64,000 nt of DNA, taken from positions 1,824,086 to 1,888,085 of the forward strand of contig JAYKAV010000478.1 in the NCBI GenBank assembly GCA_035582835.1. The letters are read 5' to 3'. Source of the stretch: Phoebastria nigripes (lineage: Eukaryota > Chordata > Aves > Procellariiformes > Diomedeidae). The notes under the pieces were generated by a model. That model ran no database searches, had not been told where the DNA came from, and saw only the letters and a list, made by a program, of their open reading frames with translations. Shown one piece after another: positions 35,765 to 47,000 of the stretch; the first letter of the stretch is position 1, and each line of letters begins with the position of its first letter. Both the position numbers and the translations under genes were made by a program.

Positions 35765-35885
35765 GCAGTAATGTCTTCCCTTTTACTGCTTGTAATACAG
35801 ATAAGAAAACAGAGGTTTACTCCATTTAAAGGTCACAATGTGAGTGAGTAGCACACCCAGAGATGGGACTCCCTTTTCCTGGAAG
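35765..35885 (-). mobile_element. MIR-like SINE fragment
   Basis: 'taatacagataagaaaacag' followed by 'aggtcacaatgtgagtgagt' and 'cccagagatgggactcc' is the reverse complement of the MIR body in correct order (usual forms 'acagatgaggaaactgag', 'aggtcacacagctagtaagt', 'cagagctgggattcg'). Confidence 0.65.
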
Positions 35886-35889
35886 AATT

Positions 35890-36470
35890 ACAGATAATGC
35901 AATTTGGAAGGTTTAGTGATACTCTCTTAGCAGATCACATTCCCCCACACCCTTCTCTACTCCCCCTTAGATTGGTTTTCAGTTTGCTTTTCTGCTGCTT
36001 GTTTTTGGGGAATGAGGTGGGAAGTGCTTGCTTGTTTGTGGAGCGTTTGGCTAGGTTGGTTGCATACTTGAGTCATTTCCCATTACACTGATATTAAACA
36101 TTTCTATAAACCCTAATGCCTTTTCCTATTATGTTCCTAGCTCATTGACTCCAGGTTTTACTCTAGAAACTACGTCCTTTCTGCNTTACCTGTTTATCCT
36201 AGCTGAAGACCTCATCAACTTTCAAGAAGACCCAGTAGACAAGCATTTAAAATATAGGACAAAATATGGTAAATTCTCAGGATTTCAACAAAATTGATGG
36301 AATTTGAAAGGCTTCTCACAGTGGTGTTTTATGAGGGCTCATATCTCACAAGGGCTGCAATACTTGATTTAGCTTTGTCCCCAGCAAGANTTACATAGTT
36401 CTTTTTTCCTGCAAAGTTATCTTTCTTGATTATTTTTAAGGTTTGGTTCTATATCTGATGCAGTATATTA
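35890..36470. other. unique DNA, no gene seen
   Basis: No coding signal or recognised repeat; two isolated N bases (about 36185 and 36390). Confidence 0.6.
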
Positions 36471-36471
36471 C

Positions 36472-36568
36472 TTTTTTTTTTTTTTTTTTATAAGACACAT
36501 TTATAGGTCCATTTCAATGTCAAATTTTTATTTCTTTTAATCTTTTTTTTTTTTTTTTTTTTTTTTTT

Positions 36569-36622
<54 letters not shown>

Positions 36623-36657
36623 GACACATTTATAGGTCCATTTCAATGTCAAATTTT
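36472..36657 (+). repeat. 40-bp unit repeated exactly after two poly-T tracts (probable artefact)
   Basis: A unit starting TATAAGACACATTTATAGGT occupies 36489-36528 and 36618-36657, identical over 40 bases. The first copy follows T17 or so; the second follows a 76-base T tract (36543-36618) with a single A at 36570. The 14 bases after the first copy align to those after the second with 9 identities, and four of the five differences put T in the first copy. That pattern fits low-quality read sequence next to a homopolymer placed in tandem by the assembler. A real slippage duplication is the alternative. Confidence 0.8.
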
Positions 36658-36659
36658 CA

Positions 36660-37420
36660 TTGCTTGTAAATTGGTTTGTCTTTTATTTTATGTTATATAT
36701 ATTGACAACAAAAGGTAGTCAAACTTGTCTAATAAGAACAATAATATTTATCTGCAGTGCAAATGGTTTTATACGGTCCAGAGTTCCTCCACATATTATG
36801 ACCAAGTCTTTGTTCTATCTCTTAACGTATCAGCACTGCTTTATAGTGTTTGTTAAGAAAAAAACCATATCCCTTAGGTGGAATTTTATAAATTGTCTGC
36901 CAATTTTGGATGTACAACCACTGTTTGGATGAGATCTGCCTACCCCAGGCCTGTTAAGCGGCTCTGAAAACACTTCAGATCTCTTGTATGCCAGCAGTTC
37001 AAATCCTAAAGATGTAATTTCTCTTTCTGAGCACCATCTCCTCATTTTGTGTCTCTCTGCTTCTCCCCTGTACCACAAACGTGTATCTCATTAGACTACA
37101 TAACATCCATGTTTAATTATCCTTAGCAGACTAAAATTTGCCAGTTTCCATATGGCTGATCTGTTCAATCTGCCAGGTTTTTCATGATTTATTCAGAAAA
37201 AAAAATGGCAATTTACAAAAACAAATTCTTTGTTTCCCCACAGAAAGACCAGTTTCTATTCTCTGAGCCAAAAAACTAGAACTAAACAATATGTACAACA
37301 GAAGCAGATGTAGCTATTATAGTGTGGCCTGGTGCTTTGAGAAAAGGGACAGCATGAGTAAAATTAATGCATTAATACATTTACTTCAATGTGTTTAACC
37401 TTTTCTACTTAACATCACTC
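36660..37420. other. unique DNA, no gene seen
   Basis: Noncoding texture; the two short open frames (36660-36932 +, 36830-37078 -) overlap and are not recognisable. Confidence 0.6.
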
Positions 37421-37424
37421 ACNT

Positions 37425-37720
37425 GATTCTTTCGAGTGTAAAAAAATTTAAACTTCTTCACCCCGGTTTGCTGGTCTGCAATCCCACCACCAGAACCCGG
37501 CATTGTTGTGAGTATAAAAAGGAAAACACTGCGAGCGCACATTTCTAAATATAGTCAGCGGGAGCTCTCGGCTCATAAGCAACAATCTCTGTTGTTGTCA
37601 AATTCAGCATTAAACCAATGGATCTATTTTGTATCAATACACTTTAATTGGTTTTCTGGATGACATCTCCACAGAATAATGCCAGGATCAGTAGTGAGTA
37701 CCGGGGCTGTATTAGCAGAG
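37425..37720. promoter_or_regulatory. candidate conserved noncoding element with TATA-like core
   Basis: The block is free of recognised repeats, has more CpG than its surroundings, and carries a well-formed TATAAAAAGG at 37513-37522 with a CCCACCACC (CACCC-like) motif about 35 bases upstream. Further right are ACAATCTCTGTTGTTGTC (SOX-like ACAAT/TTGT pair, 37583-37600), ATTAAACCAATGGATC (CCAAT, homeodomain-like) and ACTTTAATTGG. It could be a distal enhancer, a promoter of a noncoding RNA, or both. No start site can be proved. Confidence 0.35.
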
Positions 37721-37724
37721 TAAA

Positions 37725-38385
37725 CATTAAGTTATTATGTCCCTTTCAGAGAGCACAAAAGTTACTCTAGCTTGAAGCCATATGGCCTAGAAGCATGTTG
37801 ACATATCTCAGCAATAAAGGGTTATGTTACAGAAGGGACCATGTCGAGGAGATCAGAAAAGCTGGATCAGCTACTTGACCAGTGTCACATCACTGAACCC
37901 GGCGTAAAGAGCTTGAACAAAATGACATGAACTCATCTGCGACCACTGTCTAGGAGCGGAGACCTTTAACAATGGCAGCACCTGCCAGATCGCCGTTCTC
38001 CTCCCCAATAAAGTCACCAACAGCCCCCTCACTGTTCTGTCATGTGCCTGGCACAAGGCCCCTATTGTTACCAGCCACTCTCACTCCAATAATTTCTCCT
38101 CTAAATGACACTGCACCACCACAGGTCATTTCAAGGGGACTGAAAAGAAAGATTTTGCATCTGTTTTGAGTTGTAGGCACCAAGGGGGAGGGGGCTCGAA
38201 ACCCCTTGATAGCTGGCAAATGGTAATAGCAAAATGTCTCTATTGTTTGTGTCTGAACAAACAACCATACTACATGAGAGTTTTTATTGTCCTCAAGGCA
38301 ATCTGCCACGAATGCTCCCCTTTGCCCATACCCTACAAAGAGAGAGAGAGAAAAAAAAATCACCACAATAGTCACAGTTAGGAAA
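37725..38385. promoter_or_regulatory. candidate conserved noncoding element, SOX/E-box/FOX-like motifs
   Basis: AACAATGG (SOX-like) at 37968-37975 lies four bases from CACCTG (E-box, 37979-37984). ATTGTT recurs at 38064-38069 and about 38242, and GAACAAACAACC (FOX-like) follows near 38255. CCAATAATTTC (about 38085) adds a CCAAT/homeodomain-like site. GC is moderate and no transposon is recognisable. A short (GA)n lies at 38339-38352. Overlapping frames on both strands (37871-38381) lack known domains. The enhancer role is inferred. Confidence 0.35.
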
Positions 38386-38860
38386 CCTTAGTGAGAGTTT
38401 AATGACCAGCTACCAACTAATGGATGGTGAGTAACATATGGCAGAGCTTGGCCTCTTCACATATTGATTAAAAATAATTTAAAATTTAAAGCCAAGTTTG
38501 TTTGACAAGGTTCCAGCTTCTCAGCAGCCACTTAACAATCTGAATAAATCTGAAGGGGAAAAGCTTAAATTCTAACCCAAGGCAAAGCAGAACAAATTCA
38601 TTGTCACATTACATAATTGAATCTATTACATTCACCCAAGATTAACAGCCAACACTTAACGATTTTCTCCCTCTACCTAAAATATTTGCTGATGTAAACA
38701 GCAAAGCAACTCTTTGTAATATTTGGTAACCTTTTTAGAGTGCCTTTATTAGACCCTCTTTATTAAAAACACAAACATTAATGGCCATAATCAAGACCCG
38801 TTAATCACATTTTAACCACATAATATTATTTAATGCAACAGAATGATTCTATTCTTATGT
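38386..38860. promoter_or_regulatory. candidate conserved noncoding element, homeodomain-like motifs
   Basis: AT-rich but not repetitive, with many TAAT/ATTA cores: 'atattgattaaaaataatt', 'gattaacagcc', 'cattaatggccataatcaag', 'cccgttaatcacatttta'. Homeodomain, LIM-HD or POU factors would be natural readers. The texture (long irregular AT-rich sequence with varied words, few CpGs, no homopolymers) is typical of deeply conserved vertebrate enhancers. The call is based on pattern only. Confidence 0.35.
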
Positions 38861-38869
38861 CTGCNAAGC

Positions 38870-39235
38870 ACCACTCCAGTTAAATGGTCATATTTTTATA
38901 CACATCTTTGTGTCCTTTCCTAGCATGATGAATGTCAGAAGCTGAAGCACTTGAGATAATTGTTCCTACTGAATGGATTTAAATAAAGTCTAACTGGATT
39001 ACTTTTTTTTTTGCTTTCAAAACCAGATACACACACTAGAAAATAGATCAGATAACAGCGCAGAAACTACAGTACCTGTCTCTACCAAGAATCAGACATG
39101 CAGCTAAGAAGATTCCAAAAAAAAAATGCTAGTATTTATTTTTAAATGGTGATTATTTGGAAAAGGAAAAAGGAAATGTCCTCTACGGTCCAGCTATACA
39201 CGCAGTAAGAATCTGGATAAAGAGTTTGGAAATTT
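38870..39235. other. AT-rich DNA, no gene seen
   Basis: T9-10 and A8 runs near 39004-39012 and 39119-39126; otherwise plain. Confidence 0.6.
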
Positions 39236-39239
39236 GGCA

Positions 39240-39365
39240 ACTGACATAAATTGGTGGCTAAAACACTAAGTTGGTATCGGGAGGTCTGTAATCTGCTCCC
39301 GATTCAGGCACTGAACTGCTCCATAACCTCAGCCACGTCACTTCGTCTCTGACTTCTCTCTTACT
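39240..39365 (+). mobile_element. MIR-like SINE, forward
   Basis: 'gtggctaaaacactaagttg' with 'gtatcgggaggtctgtaatc', 'cactgaactgctccataacc' and 'cacgtcacttcgtctctgac' reproduces in order the MIR 5'/body segments (usual 'gtggttagagcactgggctg', 'gggagacctgggttc', 'gccactgacctgctgtgtgacc', 'caagtcacttaacctctctg'). Confidence 0.7.
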
Positions 39366-39909
39366 CTTTTTGCAGTGGCTGCTGCAAAATGTTCTGATCT
39401 TTGCCGAGGCTCCACCCGTTAATTCAACACAAAAGAGTTACCAAAAAGAGGGTTCAGAGCTGAGACTTTTGCTGGTCTTCAGTCCCACTGTGAACATTTC
39501 CCTTACATGACAAAAGCAAATGGCAGGTATTAAAAAGTTAAAAATTTGTCTTTTGGAGAATGTTACCCCCCAAGTACTCCAGAGAATGCCACAGCCAACC
39601 TAAAGTAGCAGTGAGCCAAAGTATCTGCAGGATTTCCACAGGTTACCATGGATCAACTGAACTGGNATAAACCACAGGCTGTAGGGAGCACAAATACTGA
39701 CAGTAGCACAGATCACCTGGTTCCTGCAAACTGCTGTCAGAAGACACAGCAATACCCAGAAGCAGCGCTGCGGACTGCTTTTTCAGGTGCGAAGAAATGG
39801 CAGGTAATGGAGGGGAGGTGTTAGAAAGCACAATACTGATGACACGATGGCATATATAAAAGGATAATGGCAGAAATGATGGGGAAAGAAACCTTGTGTC
39901 CCTTTTCTG

Positions 39910-39934
39910 AGTAGTAGTAGCAGCAGCAGCAGCA
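39910..39934 (+). repeat. (AGT)n/(CAG)n trinucleotide tract
   Basis: Three to four AGT units run directly into about four to five CAG units. Short compound microsatellite, not obviously in a reading frame of a gene. Confidence 0.85.
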
Positions 39935-40169
39935 TGGAAGTAGGCAGCGCAAGGTTGAAGATGCAGTTTGGCTCTTAACCAAGAGGTCAGTGGATTACAT
40001 GTTTTAGAAAAGTGACTTTAAAATATTTTAACAGGTTTCACTTCATTACATCTGCTTACTTCTCTTAATGGAATTACTAAAATACTCATTAAGAACTCGA
40101 TTTATTTCTAGAGCTTTTCTATTATGCCAGCACATTAGTACATGACAGAGCTTTGAAAGGGATTAAGGT

Positions 40170-40280
40170 ACATGCTGATGGAGACAGAAGTAGAGCTCCT
40201 AAACTGCCACAGGAGTTAAGACCTAACTTGTTTAAATGCTTTTAAAAGAAAAAACAAAAAAAAAACAAAAAAAAAACCAA
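40170..40280. repeat. weak palindromic-element match plus A-rich tract
   Basis: 'aggagttaagacctaacttg' and 'tttaaatgctttt' (40211-40245) weakly resemble the 'ggagttaggcacctaa' element class. The following 40246-40277 is an A-rich run with interspersed C. Confidence 0.35.
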
Positions 40281-40389
40281 ACAACTCTGGATACCAAAAC
40301 ACCATCTTCAAGCCCCTATGCATGTGTCAAAATCTGTCTAGCAACCATGCATTATTAACTGCAGAGTGCTCCTCAGAGATAACAAAGAA

Positions 40390-40520
40390 TGATTGTTGCA
40401 TTTTACTGATTGGAAACTGGAATGCAGCAAGAGATTCTTCCGAGGTCACACAGGAAAATCTGTGTCAACACCAGGATTAGAAGTGAGATCATCTGGCTTC
40501 CAGCTCCATAAAATCATCCT
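40390..40520 (-). mobile_element. MIR-like SINE, reverse
   Basis: 'attttactgattggaaactg' followed by 'gaggtcacacaggaaaatct', 'caccaggattagaagtga' and 'tctggcttccagctcc' is an ordered reverse-complement match to the MIR body, including the very characteristic 'aaggtcacacag' and 'ccaggattagaacc' words. It is the clearest SINE copy in the window. Confidence 0.8.
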
Positions 40521-40839
40521 TCCTCTCCAAAAAAATTACTTTTCTTTTCTAATAATAAAAGCCACTACAGGAAGGGGTTGTCTTCTGTTTTCGTCTTTTA
40601 ACTTCAGAAATAGAAGGAATGATCAGCTCTGGTCCTCCCTGCATTTGGACTTCCTAGGTGCTTCCTGAACACAGCCAACGCACACTGAACGCAGGAAAGA
40701 AATTAACAACTTCATTTTCATCTCATTCCTTCCCCTTCATGCTCTCAAACAGCTAGCAACATAAATTAGGATTGGAATCAAACTAATCCTTGGCACACCT
40801 ACTTCTTTTTTTTTAGGTATCTTTGTGGAATCTGACCAC

Positions 40840-40965
40840 ATCCCAGTCTTTAGTGTATTTTTCAAATCTACAAGGCAGGAAGTACTGCTCTCCATCAAAA
40901 GATGGGGAGCAAAGGTATAGACTAGTAACTTGCTAAAAATCAGACATGAAGGTAGGTTTTTGAAA
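40840..40965 (-). mobile_element. MIR-like SINE, reverse, degraded
   Basis: 'caaatctacaaggcaggaag', 'aaaagatggggagcaaagg' and 'aacttgctaaaaatcaga' follow the order of reverse-complement MIR ('tttacaaaggagg', 'acagatggggaaactgagg', 'acttgcccaaggtcacacag'). Confidence 0.5.
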
Positions 40966-41329
40966 GTAGTTTCCTAAATCAAGGCTAGCGCTTTGCCTGT
41001 TGGATCCGCCTCCATCTCAAAACACTGAAGGAGGTAACTGGGACTTGATGTGGATCCTGGGATCATCTTGTATTCACTCATATCAGCCAAGCGTAAAACA
41101 CCAAATGTGTACAAATTCAGGGCATTAGCGATTAATTTTGGTGTGTATTTTATATTTGATATAGAACATGTGCCACATTGGCATAAACACACGAACAACT
41201 TCTGCAAGACCGCAGCTGCCATGTGAACTTTCTAGCAGACCATGGGTATTGACTAAATGTCCACTGAAATTATTTTCTTGACACTGTCATACCAAACATA
41301 TTATAAGTCTGGGATTTTTAAAACAGAAT

Positions 41330-41560
41330 AGAACTGAAGATCTTGTAGAATGTACATAAATGCCTTCCACAGAAAATATGCTCGGAACATCAAGTGTACC
41401 ATCATTTCCTCCCGGGCAATTGTATATTGCCCATAAACATCATTAGAGTTTATGTGCACACAAATGATCTCTGAACTATTTGTCATTAAAGTTAATTAAA
41501 ATCTCCTGTCTGAAGAGAAAAATAATCCTACCTGGGAATGCATTTGGAAGCCATTATGGA
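41330..41560. promoter_or_regulatory. candidate conserved noncoding element
   Basis: Repeat-free block with 'tttgtcattaaagttaatta' (paired homeodomain-like ATTA/TAAT cores, 41479-41498), 'caattgtatattgcccataa' and 'catcattagagtttatgtgc'. It fits the cluster that starts at 37.4 kb. Enhancer function is inferred from motif content. Confidence 0.3.
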
Positions 41561-42058
41561 CGGTCCTTGTGCTCTATGGTAGGGCACATTGCAGCTGAAA
41601 TAGCCATGTATTAGCACAAGTGCAGAGGAGCAGAGAAACACATGACATTGAAGAAGGGCAAGGGAAGGCAGAGGAGAAGGGCTGCAGCCTTTGCACTTCC
41701 CAAGGACCTTGGGTCTTTCTACCCAACATCAGGACGCTAGAATGTTTCATCATGGCAAACATTCTCCAAGAGGAAAGAAAAGATAGATTAAGAAATCCTC
41801 AGTGAACAGGTCCCATCCTGCAGCTTACTGAGCACTGTGAAGATCTTCTGCCTCGGAAGGAGAGCGCTCAGCACTTGCCAGGGAAAGTCAGGGAAGCACA
41901 GGCATTTGCATAACATTTGTAAAAACTGCTTCTGCCACAGATATTTTAGGGCCATGGAGGACTTCCTCCTCCCTTCCTCGCCCCCCTTCTCCCAGCAGGT
42001 CAAGTAAAAGTCTGCTGCCCTGAGCCCTGCTATCTTTCTTAGCAATCTGATTAACATA
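41561..42058. other. unique DNA, no gene seen
   Basis: Overlapping short frames on both strands (41574-42057) match nothing I know. Purine-rich around 41640-41690. Confidence 0.5.
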
Positions 42059-42059
42059 T

Positions 42060-42660
42060 GGACACACTCTGGCTTACTAAAAACAGGAAATCAATTTGAA
42101 AGGCAAGACAAATATTATTTGCTTTCTTCCCATCTGCTGTGATATGCGAACACGCCTGCTTTCAGCAGTGATACAGGGTTATTGATTTAGGATATTTATA
42201 GTGTATATGCCGTTATCAGGCCAGCTATCAAAGGGCTGTAGGAAAGGCTGTTTGACCCTACAGGCTATTTAAATATGTAGTCGCTTAAAAAAAAGTCAGA
42301 TTTTCTTATTCAAGTTGACAGCAATACTATTTCATGTCATGCCTAAAGATACCATTTCCTGCTTCGCCATCTACTTCTGTTTGATTGCAAGTCAAATTAA
42401 ATGTAATTGTTAAAGGTCTCTCCTGTCTGCATGGTGACCCCAATGCATTTCCAGGCTACTGCTTTGACCCTCTGGGTCTGCAAAAAGCTGGTTTTCACAG
42501 CACCATTGCCTTTTTACCCATAATCAGGCTGAGTCACTTTGCTAGAGGGAGCTCAGAAAGCCAGAGGACCCTTTACCATAAGCACAGGCTGTCTTTTAAA
42601 CAGACGAGTTTTAAGAAGTCTATATATAAATAATCAAACCCAATAATTCTGAAGTGGCCA
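42060..42660. promoter_or_regulatory. candidate conserved noncoding element with TCF-like site
   Basis: A long repeat-free block. Visible motifs include AGCTATCAAAGGG (TCF/LEF-like ATCAAAGG at 42227-42234), 'ggttattgatttaggatatt', GTTATCAGGCC (GATA-like), 'gcaagtcaaattaaatgtaa' and 'ataaataatcaaaccc'. An 82-codon open frame (42385-42633) lies inside, without recognised domains. Fits a distal enhancer; conservation must be tested. Confidence 0.33.
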
Positions 42661-42727
42661 CAGATAACTATCTAAAAAGAGATAGCATGATGTGCTCCCA
42701 GCGGTAGCCTTAGCCGAAATGTAAAAT

Positions 42728-42760
42728 ATTGGATTGGATCACTGCTGAGAGTATATAAGC
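42728..42760 (+). promoter_or_regulatory. weak CCAAT-plus-TATA arrangement
   Basis: Two ATTGG words (inverted CCAAT) at about 42729-42738 precede TATATAAG at 42752-42759 by about 14 bases. The spacing is shorter than usual, so chance is likely. Confidence 0.15.
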
Positions 42761-42764
42761 AATA

Positions 42765-43685
42765 TCTTTCATAATAGTATGCAATTCAATCCGTAAACAC
42801 TTCTCCACATTGCTCAAGCCTTACTAAAAAAGCCTCAAGTTGCCAGGAGGACTTATTTTGCAATGTGATCCAAATTAATGAGAGCCTGTGCTCATATAGA
42901 GCTCCATATAGCAACGTGAGGCTCTGCCGAGGGACATGGTCCACACACATATATCACAGTGTCTCCCACAACTATAAGCCAAGATGTGCACTAACTTACA
43001 CAAGGCTTATGCCCATCTGGTCAAGAAGCAAAGATACAATATTAAATGTATGTCCCATAAAGACAGATCAGCTTTAGGACACTCCATACTTACAGGGAAA
43101 TCCTCAAGACTGACCTATATTTTCCAAAACTTTTGCAAGCATGAATTCATGTCCAGGAAAATGAAATTTTCCTAATTTGCTGATCCTTCATGCCTTTCAC
43201 GTGGTTAATGGTTCATACCACATATTTTCTGATATGCAGGTGGAACTCTCTATATTTCGCCTTTCTTAACTCTTTCCATGAACTGTCAAGTATTGCCATT
43301 TAACTTGTCTTCACCAACTCAGAGTTATTGTTTCAGACTCTTTGCAAACTCAGGCAGACATCCACACTTTGGTTTCCTTCACGTTGAAAACATCTTGCCT
43401 TTGACAATGCAATAGGAAACTTGTTTATCTGAATGAAGTCTGGTTGTCTGGAAAACTACTGAAATACTCCCATCACTTTTCCTGGGTAGTGGCATCTTCC
43501 GGGAGGCGTGTTCCACTGTTCACGTGCCCTTTAAAACCAGTGTCATTCTTGCCATTACCCAGAATACAGCGTAACTGGATTTGGAAGATTCCCTTACACA
43601 CAAGCCAGGCTCCGGTCCCTGCTCTGCCATTTTCCTGGGCACCCAGCGCATCACCTCATGGAAGATCCTCTAGCCCAGCAAGTAT
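42765..43685. other. unique DNA, no gene seen
   Basis: No recognised repeat or gene. Overlapping frames 42865-43175 and 43444-43710 are unfamiliar. Confidence 0.55.
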
Positions 43686-43689
43686 TCTT

Positions 43690-43800
43690 AGGAAAACAAG
43701 CACCTTTTAGGAATAGATTAGTATGACTGATGCTCCTGGAAGTACTGGGCTGTTTATGTGACCATCTGATGTCCCTTCCAGCCCTGTTTCTCTATCTTTT
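43690..43800 (+). mobile_element. CR1 LINE 3' end
   Basis: 'tgtgaccatctgatgtccct' then 'tccagccctgtttctctatc' closely follows the CR1 3' terminus, where 'gatctgatggtcccttccagccctg' runs into short tandem 'attctatga' type ends. The terminal tandem units are worn here. As usual for CR1, only the 3' end is present; the left boundary is approximate. Confidence 0.6.
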
Positions 43801-43944
43801 TAAGTAGGAAATAATTGGAGAAAATTACAAGGTACTGGAATATAAACTATAAATGAATATACATTAGTTATTAAGTAAAGCATTCGATAACGATCATTTG
43901 TGAATCTGCAATTATGGATAGAAATCAGATATTGAACAAGTATT

Positions 43945-44060
43945 TCATGTGTGTCAAGCAGATAAAGCACTGAGCTGAGACACAGGACACCTGTATGTGG
44001 TTCGTGCTTCTACCAGGGACTTCCTACAGTCACTTAATTTGCCTATTAGGGCTGTCTGTT
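43945..44060 (+). mobile_element. MIR-like SINE, forward
   Basis: 'gataaagcactgagctgaga' followed by 'cacaggacacctgtatgtgg', 'ttctaccagggacttcctac' and 'agtcacttaatttgcc' matches forward MIR in order ('ggttagagcactgggctggg', 'caggagacctgggttc', 'aagtcacttaacctc'). Confidence 0.7.
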
Positions 44061-44064
44061 AGGT

Positions 44065-47000
44065 GTAGGTGACTTTCTTAAAGAGCTCTTGGGCAAAAAA
44101 ATAAACNCTGCCCTTTCCCTGTAACTAGTACAGCATTTCTGCTATTGGCAGTCAGAGGCCTATATTAAACACTTCAGTGCAACATTAAGGGACATTGCCT
44201 CCTCACTTCTTCCTTCTCTCATCTCACTTTCTTCATGATTTAGACTCATGCTCTGCAAAACAAGAGAGTGTGATGCAAAAAAGGAACAAAGTTAGAGAAA
44301 CCGCTCTGTGAAAACTAAGCCGGTAGCTTTCCCCAAAGGGAAAAAGGCTGTGGGACAAATACGCGTATCTCTAGCTGGCAAAAATGATCTGCAAGAAAAC
44401 ATTGAATTTGCCCACTGATGGTTGAAATACAGGCCACTCTTAGGTCTTAGATCTAGGCACTCCTTGCGCATTGTCATTGGGTCCCAGAGCTGGCACTGGA
44501 ACAGTGATTGAACTCAGCTTGATGGAAGCCTGTATCCTTCAAAGGATCCAGAAAGGTCAAACTAAGGCAAAGCCCCTCTAGGAAATCCCCAAATCTGGAA
44601 CAGGGGCAGGGCCTGACAGACCTTCCCTGCCATGAAGGATTTGTGGACCTGAGACCTTCACACTAGAATGAGCGGGAGTAGCTAAGAGAAGGATGTCTCC
44701 AGGGATTCAGAAGGCACCATGGTCAAAGAGGATTGGGCAAGGCAGAGTAATGGTAGCTATTTGCAGCAATGGAGAGAAGCACTGATTTTCAAAGCCACAT
44801 GGCTTGAGGTAACTTGAACAGAAACTGAAGTTTAGGAAGGAATTCTGTGCCTAGAGTCTGAAGAAGCTATGAGGTAATGACAAAGACTTGGTTTAGTTTC
44901 AGCTGATGCATGACACCACTTCAGTGAACTCCCTTCTGCAGCACATGATAACTGGCTAGCAAACATCTGGCCACAGTTTTAGGGAAGTCCGAGAAAAAGG
45001 AATTGAACTAGCAGCAGCATATGAAATCAGCTGGGGTTATACCATGTTATAATGTTACTCAGATGCAACAGGGACTGTTGTAAGTCACTGACTGAGCAGC
45101 ACCCTGGCAGGACAATTCCAACTCTGTGCAGAGCGTGTTTCTAAATGTCCAAGGGTTGTGCTGGGAGTTAATCACCGCATAGACCCTGCATTGACCTCCT
45201 GCCTAGAAATGAATTTTGACTTCTTCCAATTTTCACTGTCAGTTTCTTCCATCTTTCACTTACCAAGACATCTTGCTATCCCCTCATGCACAAAGGCGTG
45301 TGAAGGATTGCAGTCTTTTCTAATAATAAGCATAATTTGCAACAAAAGTCGCAGAATTAATTTTCAGGGTCGGGTAACCCTCGTGTCTCAAAGGCTCTAA
45401 CACATTATCACAGGAACTGCTTCTCCTGACCGGAAGAAGCATATAATAGGAAATCCTGACATCTGGAAGAGCACATCTGGCAACCATAATGTTTCCAAAC
45501 TTGCTAAGAGTCCTTGTCAGCTTTTTACACCAAATTATTACCAACTTCCTTGTGTCATGTTCTTTCCTTTCAAGGTGTGCCCGTATCACTCACGTTTATC
45601 CCATTGAGCAGCATCANTTATATAGTAATCACCTGTTTATCTGTAGCATAGTGAAACTTTTAAGATATTCCTGGTGTTGGTGAAAAGTCAAGAAGTTTAC
45701 AGTGAGTTGCTTCTCAGTTGTTCAGAATTATATGGCTGTTGAAAATATCCAGGCCAAGCTAATAAAAAGAGCATAGGAAAGAACATAAAATCTTCTGATT
45801 CAGGCCTTAAGCCAGTCTCTGCCTATAGGGGATGGGAAGAAGCCCTCACATATATTCAGATCTACTTGACATGAGGTTTCTCGCGTGTTTCTCTGGAGCA
45901 TTCTGGGGTTGCTGCTGTCAAGCATAACACGACATGCCCATAAAGGAATCCCTATGATACTTTTAAGCATGATAAGACCATCTTTCACACATGGTAGAAT
46001 AAATTCACGGGGAAAAAGGATGTCTCTGAACAGTTACAGAGTCTATCAAAACAATGTGGTATTCAAAACCAAAAGTTTCTGCAGCTCTTTTACCAAAGTA
46101 AATTGCTTTGGTCTTCAAAGGCACCTCATTTGCTAGGTTTGTTTGCTAAGGTTGCTAAGATGTGACTTTTTCTCTGTTCAAGTCCTTTCCTGTGACCTTT
46201 TCCACTTATCAAACCAAGCTTCTCCCCTCCTGGCCCTACAGTTCTCTACCAATGTAACTGAGAGACTACCACCACATAAGGGCTTGGATCCTCATTCAGC
46301 CTGCTCTTCACTGCCTTCCAAACCCATCTTTTCATTCATTGCTGCTCTATCTTGCCAGCATTTTGCAACTGGAACTATACCTCTGTACTTGCTGATAAAC
46401 ATCTAGCAAAATATTTGTTGGCAAATAGCTGATATATAAAATAACATACAGAAATTATGCCTCCACTGTCTTGTGCACAGCAACAAAACACACGGTTAAT
46501 GCTCCAAGTGTATATCAAAATGGGCCAAATCATAATGCTTTTTGCCAAATTTTTTTGGACTCTTATTTAATCAAGCTTTCTGTTAAGCCAAGAACAAAGT
46601 AGAACCTGAGATCAGATGTCCCTGTGCCTGGTCCAACACAAATTATTTTTTCTAGATGGACTTAGTTGAGAGGAAAGGAGTGGTATTTACAATATTCTGT
46701 GCATCTGTGTAAAGCTCAACTAAAATTACAATAACTATGTGATGCTGACGGTTGATTCACAGAGCCCTGAACTGACTAAATGTTTGATTTTCACTCTGCA
46801 ACCCCAGGTAATTCTCCTCACACNTTACCTTCAAGTATCCGTGCCTTGACATTTCAAGAAATACCAAAGATACTTTCCCTAACTCAATGTGTGTTCCCTG
46901 TACAGACAGAGGGCATTTCACAGGAGTCGGTGGAACAGAAACATAAACAAACCCCGGTGCCCTGGTTAGGCCTCCGAACAGGAATGCCAAACACCTCCCC

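Noticed and set aside
39910..39934. CAG repeat as a possible polyglutamine exon
   Set aside because: Flanking frames are not open for long and no splice pair fits.
42728..42760. CCAAT/TATATAAG promoter
   Set aside because: Kept only as a very weak feature: spacing is short and AT-rich DNA gives TATA words by chance.
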